64,000 nt of DNA from Tetmemena sp. SeJ-2015 (GCA_027382625.1 JAJKFJ010021028.1:1-64000), one strand, 5' to 3'. Counted from the stretch's first letter, positions 15,558-27,529 are shown. Notes: generated from the letters alone by a model not told the origin. A program made the numbers and translations.

Positions 15558-17500
15558 TCATTCTTCTCTGTCTTTTCTTAAGCTTTGAGGGTTTTCACCT
15601 GAGGCCTTCTTGATGTGGAAGTCGATCATATCCTTGATTTTGTTGTTAGAGCTATCGTACTTCATAAAGCCTTCAATGACCCATGAGTTAGCGTTGAACA
15701 CGTTATAGCCCTTAAACTTGTAGGTCCTGTTCTTTGCGCTTGCGAAGTTGTTGAAGACCTTTGAGTGAGGGTAGTACTTGTTCTTGCCGTGAACCTCGAT
15801 AGCAAGCTTGCAAGAGGGAATGTAGAAATCAGGCTGGTAGAGGCAGTCGTCCAAGTATGGCTCCTCTTAGTAGGCGTCTCCGGATTACTGCACACCGAAG
15901 TAATCATTAAGGGCGTTGCGGAAGTAGATATTCTCCTTGGAGATGATCTTGTTCATGTCGTTTTCTGCCCTTCCTTGTTTGCTCTCCCTGACTGCCTTGG
16001 TTAGCTCCAAGTTGACGGTGTGGCACACTTTTTGATACTCGATGTACTTTTCCTGAGTCTTGTCGGGGTGCTGATTATTGAAGAGGTAGAGCTGTCTTGC
16101 AAGGAGGGCACTGCGGTTATGATGCATAGTTCTAAGCTTCTCTTCATCAACATTCTCAATGATAAAGTCTATCATTTTGCCGAGGGCGTCAAAATGCTTA
16201 GACTTGTTGAGCATGTAAGTGTAGAACATGAAAATGATTCCATCTACGTCTTTCTGCTCCAACATCTCAGTCAGGTATTAGTTGCTCACCTCGTTTTAAT
16301 AAGGTGCATAGAATTTAATGATATAGTTTTAGAGGCGCTGGAAAGGAGAGAAATTGAACTTTCTTTGGTCTTCCTGATCCTCAGTTGGCTCGTCTCTTCT
16401 CTGGACTCTCTCATCAAATTTCTCTTGATCCTCCTCTTTAAAGTAACTAAGATGAATTAAAATGTCCTCTGTGATGTGGAACCTAGAACCGTATCCCATG
16501 AAAAACATGCTATAGTTGTTAGGGGTCTTCAATTTCTCGAAGCCGTTGGCTCTTAAAGTAAAAAAATTAGGGGGAGCCTTTCCTCGACAGTAAAATTTTA
16601 TAATGAATAAAGGTAAGATAAAATACGTTTGTAGGAGAATTTTCGCTCCTAAATCTGATTTTTCCAGTTATAGAGGCTTGTTCGAATTTCTAATCCTTCA
16701 AATATTACCCTTATTCTGTCAGCTATATATCAGCTGCACCTAAATATAATCTATATTTTAAGCTAATTTTTCGCTATTGTAAAACAACTTAAAGTGCAAT
16801 TTTCAAATAGTGCAGCATTTTATGAACATATATAATGCTTCAGCTATAAGCCCAAAGTAATAGAGCTGAAAATTGCAGCATTACCCACTTAATCATGATG
16901 AATTAAATTTTGGTTGCATACAAATTCTGCACTATTTGAAAATTGCACTTTAAGTTGTTTTTACAATAGTGAAAAATTAGCTTAAAATATAGATTTTATT
17001 TAGGTGCAGCTGACCTATAACTACTGTCAGAATAAGGGTTAATATTTGAAACCTTAGAATTTCGAGCAAGCCTCTATAACTGGAAGAATCAGATTTAAGA
17101 GCGAAAATAATCCTATAAAGGTTTTTTTTTCTACCTTTATTCAGTATAAAATTTTACTGTCGAGGAAAGACCCTCCTCGAAAGTTATAACTGCATAATAT
17201 TCTCTCAATGGGTCAACCAAGTGATGCTTAGTTAAGAAGTTTAGCTGCTTTGAGCATTTAAATAGAGAACTATAAATGATAGATGCATCTTGCGAGAGCA
17301 AGGGGATAGAGGATCTTGTAGATTTGTCTGTCCTTGGCAATTGGAAGATACTCAATGATCTCTTAACTGATTGCATGGGCTGCTCTGGGGTCATTCTAAA
17401 GAGTCTCTCTCAGCTAGAAGTAGTGTTGGCTGCTGAGTGGCTCAAAGTTGCCTGATTCTCTTGATACTCCTCTCACGAGGTTTGTTCCTTATCTTCTCAT
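15558..17500 (-). CDS. RAP-domain (FASTK-type) protein, interrupted by a foldback IES
   Basis: The C-terminal RAP domain is clear near 15840-15680: YQPDFYIPSCKLAIEVHGKN, then KVFNNFASAKNRTYKFKGYN. It ends at a TGA at 15558-15560. RAP proteins generally act in organellar RNA metabolism; that role is inferred here. The rest is helical (EKLRTMHHNRSALLARQLYL near 16130). A 625-bp palindromic IES (16555-17179) splits the coding region: with pointer ACTTT, excision joins REYYAVIT to LRANGFEKLKTPN in frame. Upstream, RAAHAISQEIIEYLPIAKDR near 17370-17310 is in a different frame from REYYAVIT, so one more small break or indel lies near 17250. The ATG at 17500 is a candidate start only; the open frame reaches about 17600. 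Confidence 0.75.
16555..17179. mobile_element. Foldback (palindromic) IES with pointer AAAGT
   Basis: AAAGT stands at 16555-16559 and 17180-17184. Between them lie two imperfect inverted arms of roughly 300 bp each, with their centre near 16850-16870. Outer ends read GGGGGAGCCTTTCCTCG on the left and the near-complement on the right. Excision with one pointer copy restores the RAP reading frame, so the segment must be eliminated for expression. It has no coding capacity. The terminal motif is shared with the foldback element at 26900-27529. This structure suggests a MITE-like transposon remnant acting as an IES. Confidence 0.8.
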
Positions 17501-17879
17501 CTATAGGACTAATTTAGAATCTTCACTTGTGGGTTTTGAATGAATAGGGTGCTACTTACTTTGATGTCTTAGTTTTTGAGGTGCTATTTAATGAATGGCT
17601 ATATAATTATCTTAATATAGATAGGAATTTAATAGATTAGAGGCGGTTGTAGAAATTTTTTAAAATTAAATTAATTCCATTTTTCTATTTTAATTAAATT
17701 CAGGAAAAAAATTTTTTACCACCCGACCATAGTGTGCAGAAAAAATTAAAAGTTAAAAAAAATATTTTAATAAAAGTAAATAAGATTTTTAAAAAAAAAT
17801 AAAGGTAAATTATTTAAACAAACTTAATCACTCAGATAGCTAAAATAATGCGAGATATAAATCTTTACAACGAAGTATT

Positions 17880-18270
17880 TCACTTTCTCTTAGTCTATAT
17901 CGCTCTACACTCTTTTTCGGTCTTCTGTAGCTTTTCATTTTGAGAATTTGCTTCTTTCATGGCGGATTCGTCTGACTCAGCCTCCAATAGCGATTTGTCT
18001 TCCTGCTTTCTCTCTATTCCCTGTTTCCAACCTTTCATAAAGTACTCAGCAAGTGGAATGCTGTAAATGGAAAAGTCCTCTCCACCCTGCCCGAAGACTC
18101 TGTGAATCCCAGCGCTTTGAGCCTAGTCCTGGTGGCCTAGCGGTCAATGTCTCTGAGATCTTTGATTTGAAGCGTATCAGAGCTTAGGATAGTTTGTAGA
18201 TTTTCGTACCTCATCACTGGCTACAAGAGAATCGCATTCACAGTGGACCAGTTCCCCTGTAGACATTTTG
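17880..18270 (-). CDS. Unidentified open frame inside the TIR element
   Basis: The protein reads like a genuine gene product but matches no family recognised here. Its parts are NWSTVNAILLQPVMRYENLQ, then SSDTLQIKDLRDIDRQATRT, then after a one-frame slip HRVFGQGGEDFSIYSIPLAE and YFMKGWKQGIERKQEDKS. It ends with a charged tail and a TGA at 17880-17882. The frame slip near 18115 may be a tiny IES, an intron or an assembly indel. No ATG lies in the first frame; an ATG at about 18265 is in another frame. The frame lies wholly between the element's inverted repeats, so it is element cargo or a passenger coding block. Confidence 0.5.
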
Positions 18271-18332
18271 AGAATTGAATTATATTACAAAAATTTAAAC
18301 TTAATGTACCTTTCCATTTCTCCTTTCAAAAG

Positions 18333-18424
18333 TCTGTCGATCTGACCAGTGGTCAGGTGGTCAGAAATATCTTTTTAATCTTTTGATGCAATTCTGTCGA
18401 TCTGACTAGTGGTCAGGTGGTCAG
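18333..18424. repeat. Two 32-bp direct repeats, 60-bp period
   Basis: A 32-bp unit starting TCTGTCGATCTGAC occurs at 18333-18364 and 18393-18424 with a single C/T difference. Each unit contains the near-palindrome TGACCAGTGGTCA (first copy) or its one-base variant. They lie just inside the right inverted repeat of the TIR element, where transposases often bind subterminal repeats. Protein binding is inference. Confidence 0.75.
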
Positions 18425-18714
18425 GAAAATAATTATTACCTGAATTTAATTAAGAATCAGAGTAAATGGAATTAGATTTAATTTATTTGAAATTTCTACA
18501 ACCGCCTCTAATCTATTAAATTCCTATCTATAATAACAATATTAATACTACAATTACTAATAGCCCTCACTCACAGGAGTCAGTCTTCGCTATTAAATTT
18601 TAATCGCTCAGAGTATAATTCGTAAGGGTGATGATTTGATATGGGTTGTTAGTAAAATTGGAGAGCGAATTATAAATATTCTAATTAAATTCAACAGCAG
18701 CTGTTGCAATCTCA

Positions 18715-20319
18715 ATGGAAGTGAACGATACCCTAAAACTGCGATCCTTCGGCTGGAAGAAGGACATGATCACGAAACAACCTCACATCTAGAAAGTAGT
18801 CTAAAACAACCAGCAATATTCTTAAAGTTGTATAGAGATTCAATGAATCGTAATTATATATTACCCTCCAGACTAGCATGGTGTGATAGACGAGTGGGAT
18901 GCATTAATGCGCTAGTAGTACGAACTGATGACAAAGCGCGAATAACTGCAAGCGTAGTAAGACAAGGATAGAAAGAAGCAGTATCACGATTACCTCGACT
19001 GGCAGACTAAGGAGAAACAACGCTTACGAGAACTTGAGGAGGAAAAGAAGCGCAAGGAACTCAGTGCTCTAAATAGCAGCCTAGTATAGATGGAGGTGTA
19101 AGACAAAGACCGTTAGCACGAAGGCAAGGCTCTCAAAAATTTGATGGCAAACGAGTGGATTAACGATATGGCCAAAAACAAGCAGCTGAGAGAGCAGAGA
19201 AGGAATCATGAGATTTAGCAGGACTTAGCTAGAATAGAGCTAGAAAAGAACGCAGCTAATAATGAGCAACTAAAAGACAAGGAGAAGAAAAATCAGTGGC
19301 TGAGGGATTAAGAGGAGATGATACAATTCAAAGAATACATGCGAGATAAAGAGAAGGAAAAGCAAATGAGAGATCATGAGGCATATCTCAAAGCGTAAGC
19401 AGATCGTGAAAGGCAAAAGGATAATCAAGATCAGAGATGGAATAAGTATTATAGAGACTTTGATGCTAATCTCGCTTTAAAGCAGTAAGATTATGAGTAA
19501 AAGTTCATTCAGCCAATAAAAGAGAGGGAGGCGAAAGAGAAGGAAAAAATCTCTAGGGAGCTTGAACTTGCAGAGAAAGCAAGATACTTGTATCTTCTTC
19601 ATTTTAATAGATGGGATAGAGAATTTTAAGACTAATAACACAAGAAGGAGGTCGCGAAGTAGATTTATGATGGAAACTTAGAGAGGCTTGGCTTAAAATC
19701 CTACATGTAAGAGAAAAATAAAGAGAAGGATCGGCTTTTCTTGGAACAGAAATCTTTAGAAGCAGAAGCAGCCAGATAAAAAGAACTTCAAGATTAACAA
19801 TAGAATAAAAATCAGAAAGACATCTACAAGCAAACTCTTATGCAATAAATGAATCTGAAGCAGCAAGCAAATAAGAACTATGGAAAAATGACTTTCTAGG
19901 AGAAGCGTATCAACAGACTTGATCTGGATCACTACAAAAATTATGACAACTCTGTCACATCCTTGATTCCTGGTATAAACCATATCAACTCTATTGCCAG
20001 TCGACCACTAGCTAAGGGTGCCTTGAATTAACTGCATAATTAAGTAACTCCATTTGAGTAATAGAAAGGTCATATTTGGATGCAGCCCAGTGCAAGTGCA
20101 GGCCAATTACCTACTATGAATGGTGGGTTAGGAAATAATGTAACTATGAATGGTTATAATAACAACGGATAAATGAGTAACTCATTTGTAGGGGGCTATC
20201 CTCCGCAGCAAGATATGAATAGTCGTTAACAAAATTTAAATCAATCTTCTAATGCCACCAAATTCTTTGGAGGTGTACCAGGTGCAAATAACTTTGCTGC
20301 TTAATCCTAAATCTTTTGA
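18715..20319 (+). CDS. Coiled-coil protein, K/E/Q-rich (ciliary-type)
   Basis: The ATG at 18715 opens MEVNDTLKLRSFGWKKDMIT. After one break near 18845-18875 the frame is a nearly continuous charged coiled coil (KEKQRLRELEEEKKRKELSA, NQWLRDQEEMIQFKEYMRDK). Trp, Tyr and Arg spacing resembles trichohyalin/plectin-homology ciliary proteins. A disordered N/G/Q-rich tail ends FFGGVPGANNF… at a TGA at 20317-20319. The exact ciliary family cannot be named. Dozens of in-frame TAA and TAG codons support the reassigned code. Confidence 0.65.
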
Positions 20320-20360
20320 AGATTTTGAAAATTGTCTTTTAAATTTCAATTGTATAAGGG

Positions 20361-20742
20361 ATGAACAGAGCTCATTCATAGTCTTAGATCCTTAATAAAA
20401 ACTAGTTTGAATAGATGAGGGCGCAATCTTAAACACCGTCCACCCAACTCTACTAATCCTTCAATGGTCTTCATAACCCAATAACTTAACCAGTTGATCA
20501 AGGGATCTAGAATCCATACATTCATATTTTTGAGTTATTACATAAAAAGGAAGCTGATATCTAGCATTTAGGATGCGAGCCATACAGCAAATAGCAACCT
20601 TCAAAATGTTCTCTAAAACTCAAGAAGCTAGCAGCAGTTGCATTTTGAAATTAATTTTATAAAGTTGTAAGGTTCGAACTATTCTCAGATTTTCAGTGGA
20701 GTGCCCGGAGCTGCACCCCACAAATCTGGCCAAATTATATGA
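20361..20742 (+). CDS. Small Q/N-rich protein with shared C-terminal motif
   Basis: The ATG at 20361 opens MNRAHSQSQILNKNQ. The frame changes once between about 20480 and 20560, then continues to QIFSGVPGAAPHKSGQII and a TGA at 20740-20742. The end resembles the FFGGVPGANNF end of the gene immediately upstream on the same strand, suggesting a shared short motif or duplication. No domain was recognised, and it could be a further exon of the upstream gene. Confidence 0.45.
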
Positions 20743-20925
20743 AGCGTACTTTTTAAACTATAGAACTACGAAGTTTTAAGAAGAATATTTTTTTTAAGCA
20801 ACCTAATTTTCCTTGTTAATGCTATCCTCTCCCAAATTGAATTTTAGTTTATATTGTCTCTATAAATTAGACAAAGGGAATAAAATGAATGATGATAATG
20901 AGTTGAAAATTAGAATATAAAAATA

Positions 20926-21833
20926 ATGAGTTTCAGCTACCCTAATTCAAACTTCAGCTACTAAAGCCAAAATTTAAGTGATTCTACTACTCTCTAAGCA
21001 GACCATTCCAGTAACCAAAACTATATTGGAGATATGTCAAATACTTTTAGGAATAAGTACTTAGCTTAGTTGCATCCTGAATAGGCAGTATTTTAGAGTC
21101 AATAGTAGTAAATTTTAGGCCACTTGTAGTAATTAGATATATAGGCTAGAAGAGATACAGAAATTTTTGATGACTTCATCCGCTAAATATATGCAACGCC
21201 TATTGATTGCTAACGAGAATAAGATAAATCCACTATAATTAGCCAGCAGCTTGTTTAATTAAGCAACTCTGCACTCTCAGCTAAAAGGAATGTGCTCCTA
21301 GAAAGTCTAAACTCCTAATTCAAAATTATGACAGAGGCTTTGTTTCAATAAATTGCCATCTAAGAATGGCAAAACACACTCTAAAAATAAACTAGTCGAG
21401 TAAGATATCAGAAAGTCTTGGATAGGCATTTAAAATTAATTAAGAGCAAAAGGATGATGGATAAACAAAAAACAAAGAACTTATCCTCTTAAATAGCCTC
21501 AACATTGTTTTGTCAAATTAACACAAGGAAATAGATGAGCAATTAACAGAAGTACAAATGAAGATTGAGAAGGCAATAGAATATTCTATTTAGTCTTTAG
21601 AAAGTCAAGTCATTACTTCATAAACTAAGCAAAATTATTTGTAGCCTGAGGGATAATTGATCTTCAACTTATCATAATTAAAACAAGAAAGATAATCTAA
21701 TAATCATTATAATCCTCATCTAGACATGAAGAATTAAGAGTGCTCACAAATTTCTTAAGATTTATAGATGGAAGATGCAGCTCTAATCGAAAATATGAAT
21801 GAGATAATTCACGGCGATTAAAATTTCGATTGA
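20926..21833 (+). CDS. Q/S/N-rich coiled-coil protein, unidentified
   Basis: The ATG at 20926 opens MSFSYPNSNFSYQSQNLSDS. The middle is helical (KRNVLLESLNSQFKIMTEAL; NQHKEIDEQLTEVQMKIEKA). The end is acidic (MEDAALIENMNEIIHGDQNF), with a TGA at 21831-21833. One frame change near 21400 suggests a short intron beginning GTAAGATATCAG or a small IES. No family was recognised. Confidence 0.5.
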
Positions 21834-22175
21834 TAAATTACATAAATTCTTTATTTTTTCCTATCTGTCAGATTTAATTAGGAAGAGAAAGTAGTATAAG
21901 TCTTATTAGGGTAATAAATTATGTATATTCTGCATAGGTATATTTATAGTTCTATAGTAATTTTAGCTCTTATTACAATACGTTAGTTAGTTCTTATAAA
22001 GTACATTATAGTCTGAGACTATTCCTTCGAATGCTTCGCCAATTTTCAAGAAGTTCATAGTTTCTGATCTCATCTTTCTCTTAGAAGTTTTCAAGAAATC
22101 TGATTTGAAGAAACCTAACTGTCACTTTTAAGCCTATATCTCAAAAGTCGCCCTACTCTTACAATGAATAGCATG
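21834..22175. other. Intergenic region between convergent genes
   Basis: About 340 bp between the Q-rich gene and the cyclin stop. A minus-strand segment near 22085-22000 (MRSETMNFLKIGEAFEGIVS) is open and could be a last exon of the cyclin, but no join could be established. Confidence 0.35.
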
Positions 22176-23961
22176 TCAGCCCTTTGGGACCAGGACTCGT
22201 AGAGAATTTATAGTGAAGATTCTCCGAGAACTCTCCCGCTGTGAGCTTTCAAGCTGATCGAGTATAAGGCTTCTTCTAAGATTCTGGCTTTCAATTGGAC
22301 AGTTATTGAGCTAGCAATTAGCATTCGATAAATTTATAGTCTCATTCCTTTTGTCTTTTTTCACTTTCTTCATTAGTTGATACCTATCTTTAATAATCTA
22401 TAGACATTTAAAGTTGGTTGAGACAAAGGTGTTGAGTTGAGGAATGTATGTTTCCTTGATGTTGTTTAGACCTGGAAGCTCTTTCTCAAAGTTTTATGCA
22501 AGGTATAGCACTTTCTTAGCGCACTCAATTAGCTTTTTCTCTTCGATGCCAGAGACATCAAGTAGATTTTGAAGTGTGTGCTTTGAAAGGATTTGCTTTT
22601 GACGCATTTGCTCGCAGATTTTGAGTGCTACGTAGATGGTAGCAGAGGCGAGTAGAGATGACTGCCTTGTGCAGAGATGCTCATGGTGTAAAGCTAGTTT
22701 GCCCAAGTAGACAGACATCAATTTGATGAACTCCACTTCTTCGTGGGACTTGAAAGCTTGCTCCAAATATCAACATACTACAATATAACTAACTAGAAAT
22801 GATAAATAGTTCTGCTGGAATTCGTAAAGAGTGGGTAATCCACTCACTTAAAAGCCAATTGAAATGAGGAAATGAGAAAGTAATTAAGGGTTGGTTTATT
22901 TATTGAATGGTTCTAAGAATATCCATTTCTTTTAGCCTAATAGCCTCTTAAATTAAATCACTCAAGTCTTTTAGACAATTATATAACTCATAGCCTCTTA
23001 GGAGATCTTTCCATGGCCAATCTTATTGAAGACAGTCTTCATTAAGAGAGGGTATACATCTTCATACTTTGAAGCCATGAACATGCAAACAACTCCAATT
23101 AGGTGGAGTTCATTGAGTTCTATGATCTTTCCTTGCGCAGCTGAAGCATCGAAGTATCTATCCAAGAGGCTGACTGCAATAAAGAAGGTCTAGTCTGCAC
23201 ACTTGAAGGCAGTAAGAACTTCGACCATCCAGTCGACCATCTTTGCACGATAAACACCAGTTACTTTATGGCTGTCAAGAAAAGCACCGCTGAGTTGATT
23301 TTTCTCTTGGAGCTGCTTCATGTATGCATCGATTGCCTTAGCATAGTCAGTCACGATATCAGACTTATAAGAGGCTAATCCAATGAGAGAGTCTTTTAAA
23401 TTCTTGCTTAAGTCGATGTTTAGGTTCAAGAAACCTGAGCTGATGGCTGAGAGTTGAGCTGTTGATTATCATGGGTATTTAAATATACTAAGAATCTCAA
23501 AAAATTCTCGAAAAATCAATACTGAGTGCTGCATTAACCACTGCTAGGGTACTCGATTGAAGCCATTCTTGAGTGTTATTTAGAGTTCTTGCTTTGATTG
23601 AGTCTCTCGATGGATCTACCGTTACTTGCGAGCCTATATCTGGCTTAGCTGGTTCCAAGAACACCGAAATTTTGCTGCAAGTGAGCATTGGCTCTGGAAA
23701 CGAAACCTGCATTGGACTGATTCGGGTTCAAGTTTTGCATTTGCTGTTTATCAATTTTTTTAAAAAAAAATATCTCTTATTTAACTGGTTGTTATGAGCA
23801 AACTTCTTGAGTTGAGGGAGTGAAAGCTTGTCCGAGTTGATGGTTTTATTAAGGAATCTACCTTGCATTTGTTGATCGACGGAGGCGTCTCTTTTCTTGT
23901 AGGTTTGCATATTGTTGAGAAGAGCTTTTGAGGTCACTCTAAATTAATATCTATTCTCCAT
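22176..23961 (-). CDS. Mitotic (B-type) cyclin
   Basis: A regulatory subunit for a cyclin-dependent kinase. The ATG at 23961 gives MENRYQFRVTSKALLNNMQT followed by a disordered N-terminus. The cyclin box is unmistakable: YRAKMVDWMVEVLTAFKCAD at about 23240, FFIAVSLLDRYFDASAAQGK at about 23160, and LIGVVCMFMASKYEDVYPLL at about 23080. The second cyclin fold includes CTRQSSLLASATIYVALKIC at about 22640. A TGA at 22176-22178 closes the frame. Breaks at about 23790-23730, 23510-23450, 22970-22880 and 22850-22770 are AT-rich and are introns or IESs. A destruction box was not identified with certainty. Confidence 0.85.
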
Positions 23962-24468
23962 CAAAATAAAGTCTTAACTGAAATAAAATGAAAATTTAAT
24001 AGTGATAACCGAAAATAAAAATAATGTAATTTTGGGCAAGATTTATTCTATGGGAAAGCGCGAAATCGTGATAATTTTATTCAATTAACTTTAGGTTATA
24101 ATGCAGACTGATTTAATCGGAAATTCGTATTATTCTGATATATTTTATTGCAAAGCAGCTATAAATCGCAATCCCAACTTATAATTTCAAAAATATTAAC
24201 AAACCAAAACAAGTTATGACCTCAAAAGATTTAAAAGATACACACAAGAAGCAGATATATTCTAATGTTAGAAATGAAATATCATAAATTTATTTTGTCA
24301 TTAATAAACCCTTTAACTGAAATAATTTTTTTTCTAAGATGTATATAAATTATGAAGCATATATTTAATCTATATTTGACTATGAATGAGAGTATATTTA
24401 TTATATGATTAAAGTAGTTTATAACATAAATAAGTAAATAAGGCGGTTGAGATCCGTGAGTTTGTTTT
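23962..24468. other. AT-rich intergenic region
   Basis: About 500 bp of very AT-rich sequence upstream of the cyclin start. A minus-strand frame (24542-24282) is open in the standard code but consists mainly of AT-rich codons after its first 35 residues and is not supported as a gene. Confidence 0.45.
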
Positions 24469-26368
24469 TCATTGAGATTAGATGATGATAAGCTTATCAT
24501 TAGAGTTTCTAAGATGAGTTTACAAGGTGTGCGTGTAATCATTTACTACAATGGAAAATATGGAGTCTAGGACCTGCATTAAAGGGACCACCTTGACTCT
24601 AGGAATCCTTATTCATCATTTTGATATTATTCTAGTGCATGCTTATATTAGGCACTGACTCCACCTGTATCTTCTCATCCATCATTGACTCCATCTATTT
24701 AGTACAATAAATTAATCATCTCATTTCTAAATTCTCTCAAATAATAATTATAAGATGTGACGTTTTTAACGCCCTTACTATCCTTTATACTTTAAGATAC
24801 CCCAATTTAACTTTAAATATTGAGGTATTAACCGTGATATAAAATGTTGGCTTACCTTATCAGAGTTCATGAGCTGCTTGATGGACAAATCACTTCGCTA
24901 GTTTATGTCTCCCTCTTCAATATTTTGCTTGACCTTCGAGTCTTAAAAAGTAGATATGATTATAAATTTTATGGTCGGTTTATGGCTTGACTTCACTAAA
25001 GCTCATGAGGATATTGTTTTTCAACTCGACTTGCTAGGGCATGATAGCTTCAGCATCATCCGTTTGCCTGTGGGCTTGTTAAGTGGGTGGATGCTGATAT
25101 TCCAGACTATTTTACTGCCCTTATTCCGAGGACTCGTCTTGTGATCTTCCTCTTCCTGTTTAGAAGTCTCTTCGTTCGGGTCTTTGGACAAAATGGACGA
25201 ATCTGGTTGACACTTACTGAAGACAAAGGGATTGAAAAAGTAGTTACATATAATATAGAATAATCATATAACACTTTATATTTTTAAGTTGTTTTATTCT
25301 CTATTTACAAACTCAGTTTTCCCTTTGTTCACTTTAAAACAAAACCCTAAAAATATCTTCACTGCTTAGTGAGCTCCAGAATTATATTTTTGGGGGCTGT
25401 CCTATTCGAAGTTGCTCTCTTCTTAGTTATTCTTGCCTTATAAATTTTACTATGTTTGAATAAGTCTGTTGTCTTTAAATTTTGAAAAGTTATAGCTAGG
25501 GCGTTGTGGTGATTATAATCTTTCTTTATAATCAATATATTTATTGAGTAGTGACTTTGAAGAGAGTATGTCATTATCTTGGTTAGAGTCAGAGCGCGCT
25601 TTCTTAACGCTATCTGCGAACTTAGAAATGGAGAGGGGGCTGTGGCCATCACGGTCAATGGGCGAGCCTTTATTGGATCTATAACTGGAATGTTTTGCTA
25701 TTTGTAATTGAAGAGTGGCATTTTATTGTAGTTTCTCATGGAATATTCTAGCTGGAGACCTAGATGCATCTCCTGACTGTATCGACTGTCTCACCAATAG
25801 AGCAAGATAAATACATTTAAAAATTTAATGAGAATGAGAGCATGCTGAATGTGTGGCTAACTTAGGTCCATCTTAGTGATTCTGAATGGAGAAATGCTTA
25901 TGGACATATCGTGGATGGTCTCGTCGTTTCTTGACCACCAGTTATGTTTTTTCTCTTCCTGACCTTCCTCGATCAACTTAGATTACAATTTTACAAATTT
26001 ATACTATTGAACATTTTAAGATATGGAATTCCTTGGGATGCGTTTTGGCGCGTGAACATCGGTGTTATTTTAGCATAGGATCAAATCATTGAAATAGAGT
26101 GAATATTACTAATTTACATTGTAGAGTTTAAGATTTGGACTTTTGGACCTTATCAAATTAAAATTATACTCTAAAAATAAATAATTTTAATTGAGTTTAG
26201 TGCATCATCAATGTCTAAATCTCCCAATTCAAGATAAAATTTAATCAATAATTTATATGCAGTATTATTCAAGAGAGTCAACATTTTTCTAGAATAAATT
26301 CAAACGCAAAGTGATTAACTTACCAAATATTTTTTGTCGTGATTCACTCCCGCTATTGTTTTAGCCAT
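24469..26368 (-). CDS. Unidentified protein, acidic/serine-rich
   Basis: The ATG at 26368 opens MAKTIAGVNHDKKYL, followed directly by GTAAGTT, a plausible first intron reaching to about 25990. Later exons read LIEEGQEEKKHNWWSRNDET (about 25980), then DGHSPLSISKFADSVKKARS (about 25640), NEETSKQEEEDHKTSPRNKG (about 25180) and NIEEGDINQRSDLSIKQLMN (about 24925), then a segment ending near a TGA at 24469-24471. The composition is disordered and phosphorylation-prone. No domain was recognised, and exon joins are uncertain. Confidence 0.45.
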
Positions 26369-26899
26369 ATTCAAAATATAATAAATAAGAGGAAGATATT
26401 TCCAATTTCTTTCTTCATCTTCACTGGTTCAATATCAGTATAAAAAAAAAACATAAATAAAATTTTGCTATTAAAAATAAGTAATGGTTGATTTAAATGC
26501 AATTTATTATTCTCTGAGATTGATAAAATGACAAAAAATCCATTAGATTATTTAGAAACAAATTTCACAAAAGAAGAACTCATTTAAAAAAGTGGAAAAA
26601 CATTATCAAAATGAAAATTATTTTATCTCCTCTTTAATTTAATGGATACTTTAATCTAAGTCCGCATCGCATCCCTCAGACTGCTTGAGAGTATTTATTT
26701 GGTTAGCCTAAAACTAACTTTCAAGAAAAGGCAATATTTTACATTCAAAGTAGCCACATTAAAAAATAATCATCACATATTGGAAAAAATAGCATTGTTC
26801 TTGTGAGGAGCGAGACTGAGAGCTTGGCTCTGCTAAGCTCCCAAGTCATCAAATATAAAAATACTTTGATTAAAATATAGGTAATTTAACTTAATTTTC
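26369..26899. other. AT-rich intergenic region
   Basis: About 530 bp between the start of the unidentified minus-strand gene and the foldback element. No open frame or RNA gene was recognised. Confidence 0.45.
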
Positions 26900-27529
26900 G
26901 GGGGGGGGCCTTTCCTCGTCATCCACTTTTTTTCATGATTATATGAAAAATCATGATCTTGCCTAAAATCAACCAAAAACATCAATTTTTTAGTCCAAAT
27001 TGGAATTCAAAAGATCTCTCAAGGACATATTCTTTATTTTAGAATTTTAGCATTAATTTTTCAAAAATAAGTCTCTAAATTATAACCTTCAGAAGATTTC
27101 AATGAAAACTAGCTGTATTTTATATATTAAAATATAAAAATAAAGAAATATTTTAATAAAATTATTTTGATTTATATATGAATATTAGAATAACTTATGT
27201 AGTACTTGGTGCTTTAAGTATAAAGAAGATTCTAAGAGTCTGCTATAATAGTTGAGATCTCTCTGAGCTTCCGGCATATTTATCTTAAACTTATAAAATT
27301 CATCCTATTTTTTTTATTTATAAAACAGTTCTTTTACAATTTATTATTTTTACAAAATAAATAATCTTTCAAAGCCTTTTTAAATTACTAAAATAAAGAA
27401 AATGTCAGGAGAGACTCTTTGAATTTGAAATGGACTAAAAAATTGATGTTTTTGGCTAATTTTAGGCAAGATCATTATTTTTCATATTTTCATGAAAAAA
27501 AGTGGATGACGAGGAAAGGCCCCCCCCCC
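26900..27529. mobile_element. Foldback element flanked by 8-bp direct repeats TAATTTTC
   Basis: TAATTTTC stands at 26892-26899 and 27530-27537. Immediately inside are inverted arms of about 150 bp with matching ends (a run of G, then CCTTTCCTCGTCATCCAC). The 630-bp element is non-coding and AT-rich in the middle. Its right flank lies 1 bp beyond the TGA (27539-27541) of the CK1-like kinase gene, so it is intergenic. Eight-bp flanking repeats fit a hAT-like target duplication or a ciliate pointer. The end motif CCTTTCCTCG is shared with the foldback IES at 16555-17179. Confidence 0.8.

Larger units (their letters stand above)
17618..18530. mobile_element. TIR element, 41-bp perfect inverted repeats, TAATA flanks
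   Basis: The two ends (17618-17658 and 18490-18530) are identical inverted repeats of 41 bp beginning TAGATAGGAATTTAATAG. Each end is flanked directly by TAATA (17613-17617 and 18531-18535), which could be a target duplication or an IES pointer. The 913-bp interior carries one minus-strand open frame and a pair of 32-bp direct repeats near the right end. No known transposase motif was seen. The element sits between the divergent RAP and coiled-coil genes. Confidence 0.8.

Noticed and set aside
17137..17394. Minus-strand frame starting MTPEQPMQSVKRSLSIF as the RAP protein start
   Set aside because: The overlapping frame RAAHAISQEIIEYLPIAKDR continues an upstream coding frame and reads as real protein; the ATG frame is a shadow over most of its length and rejoins the gene only near REYYAVIT.
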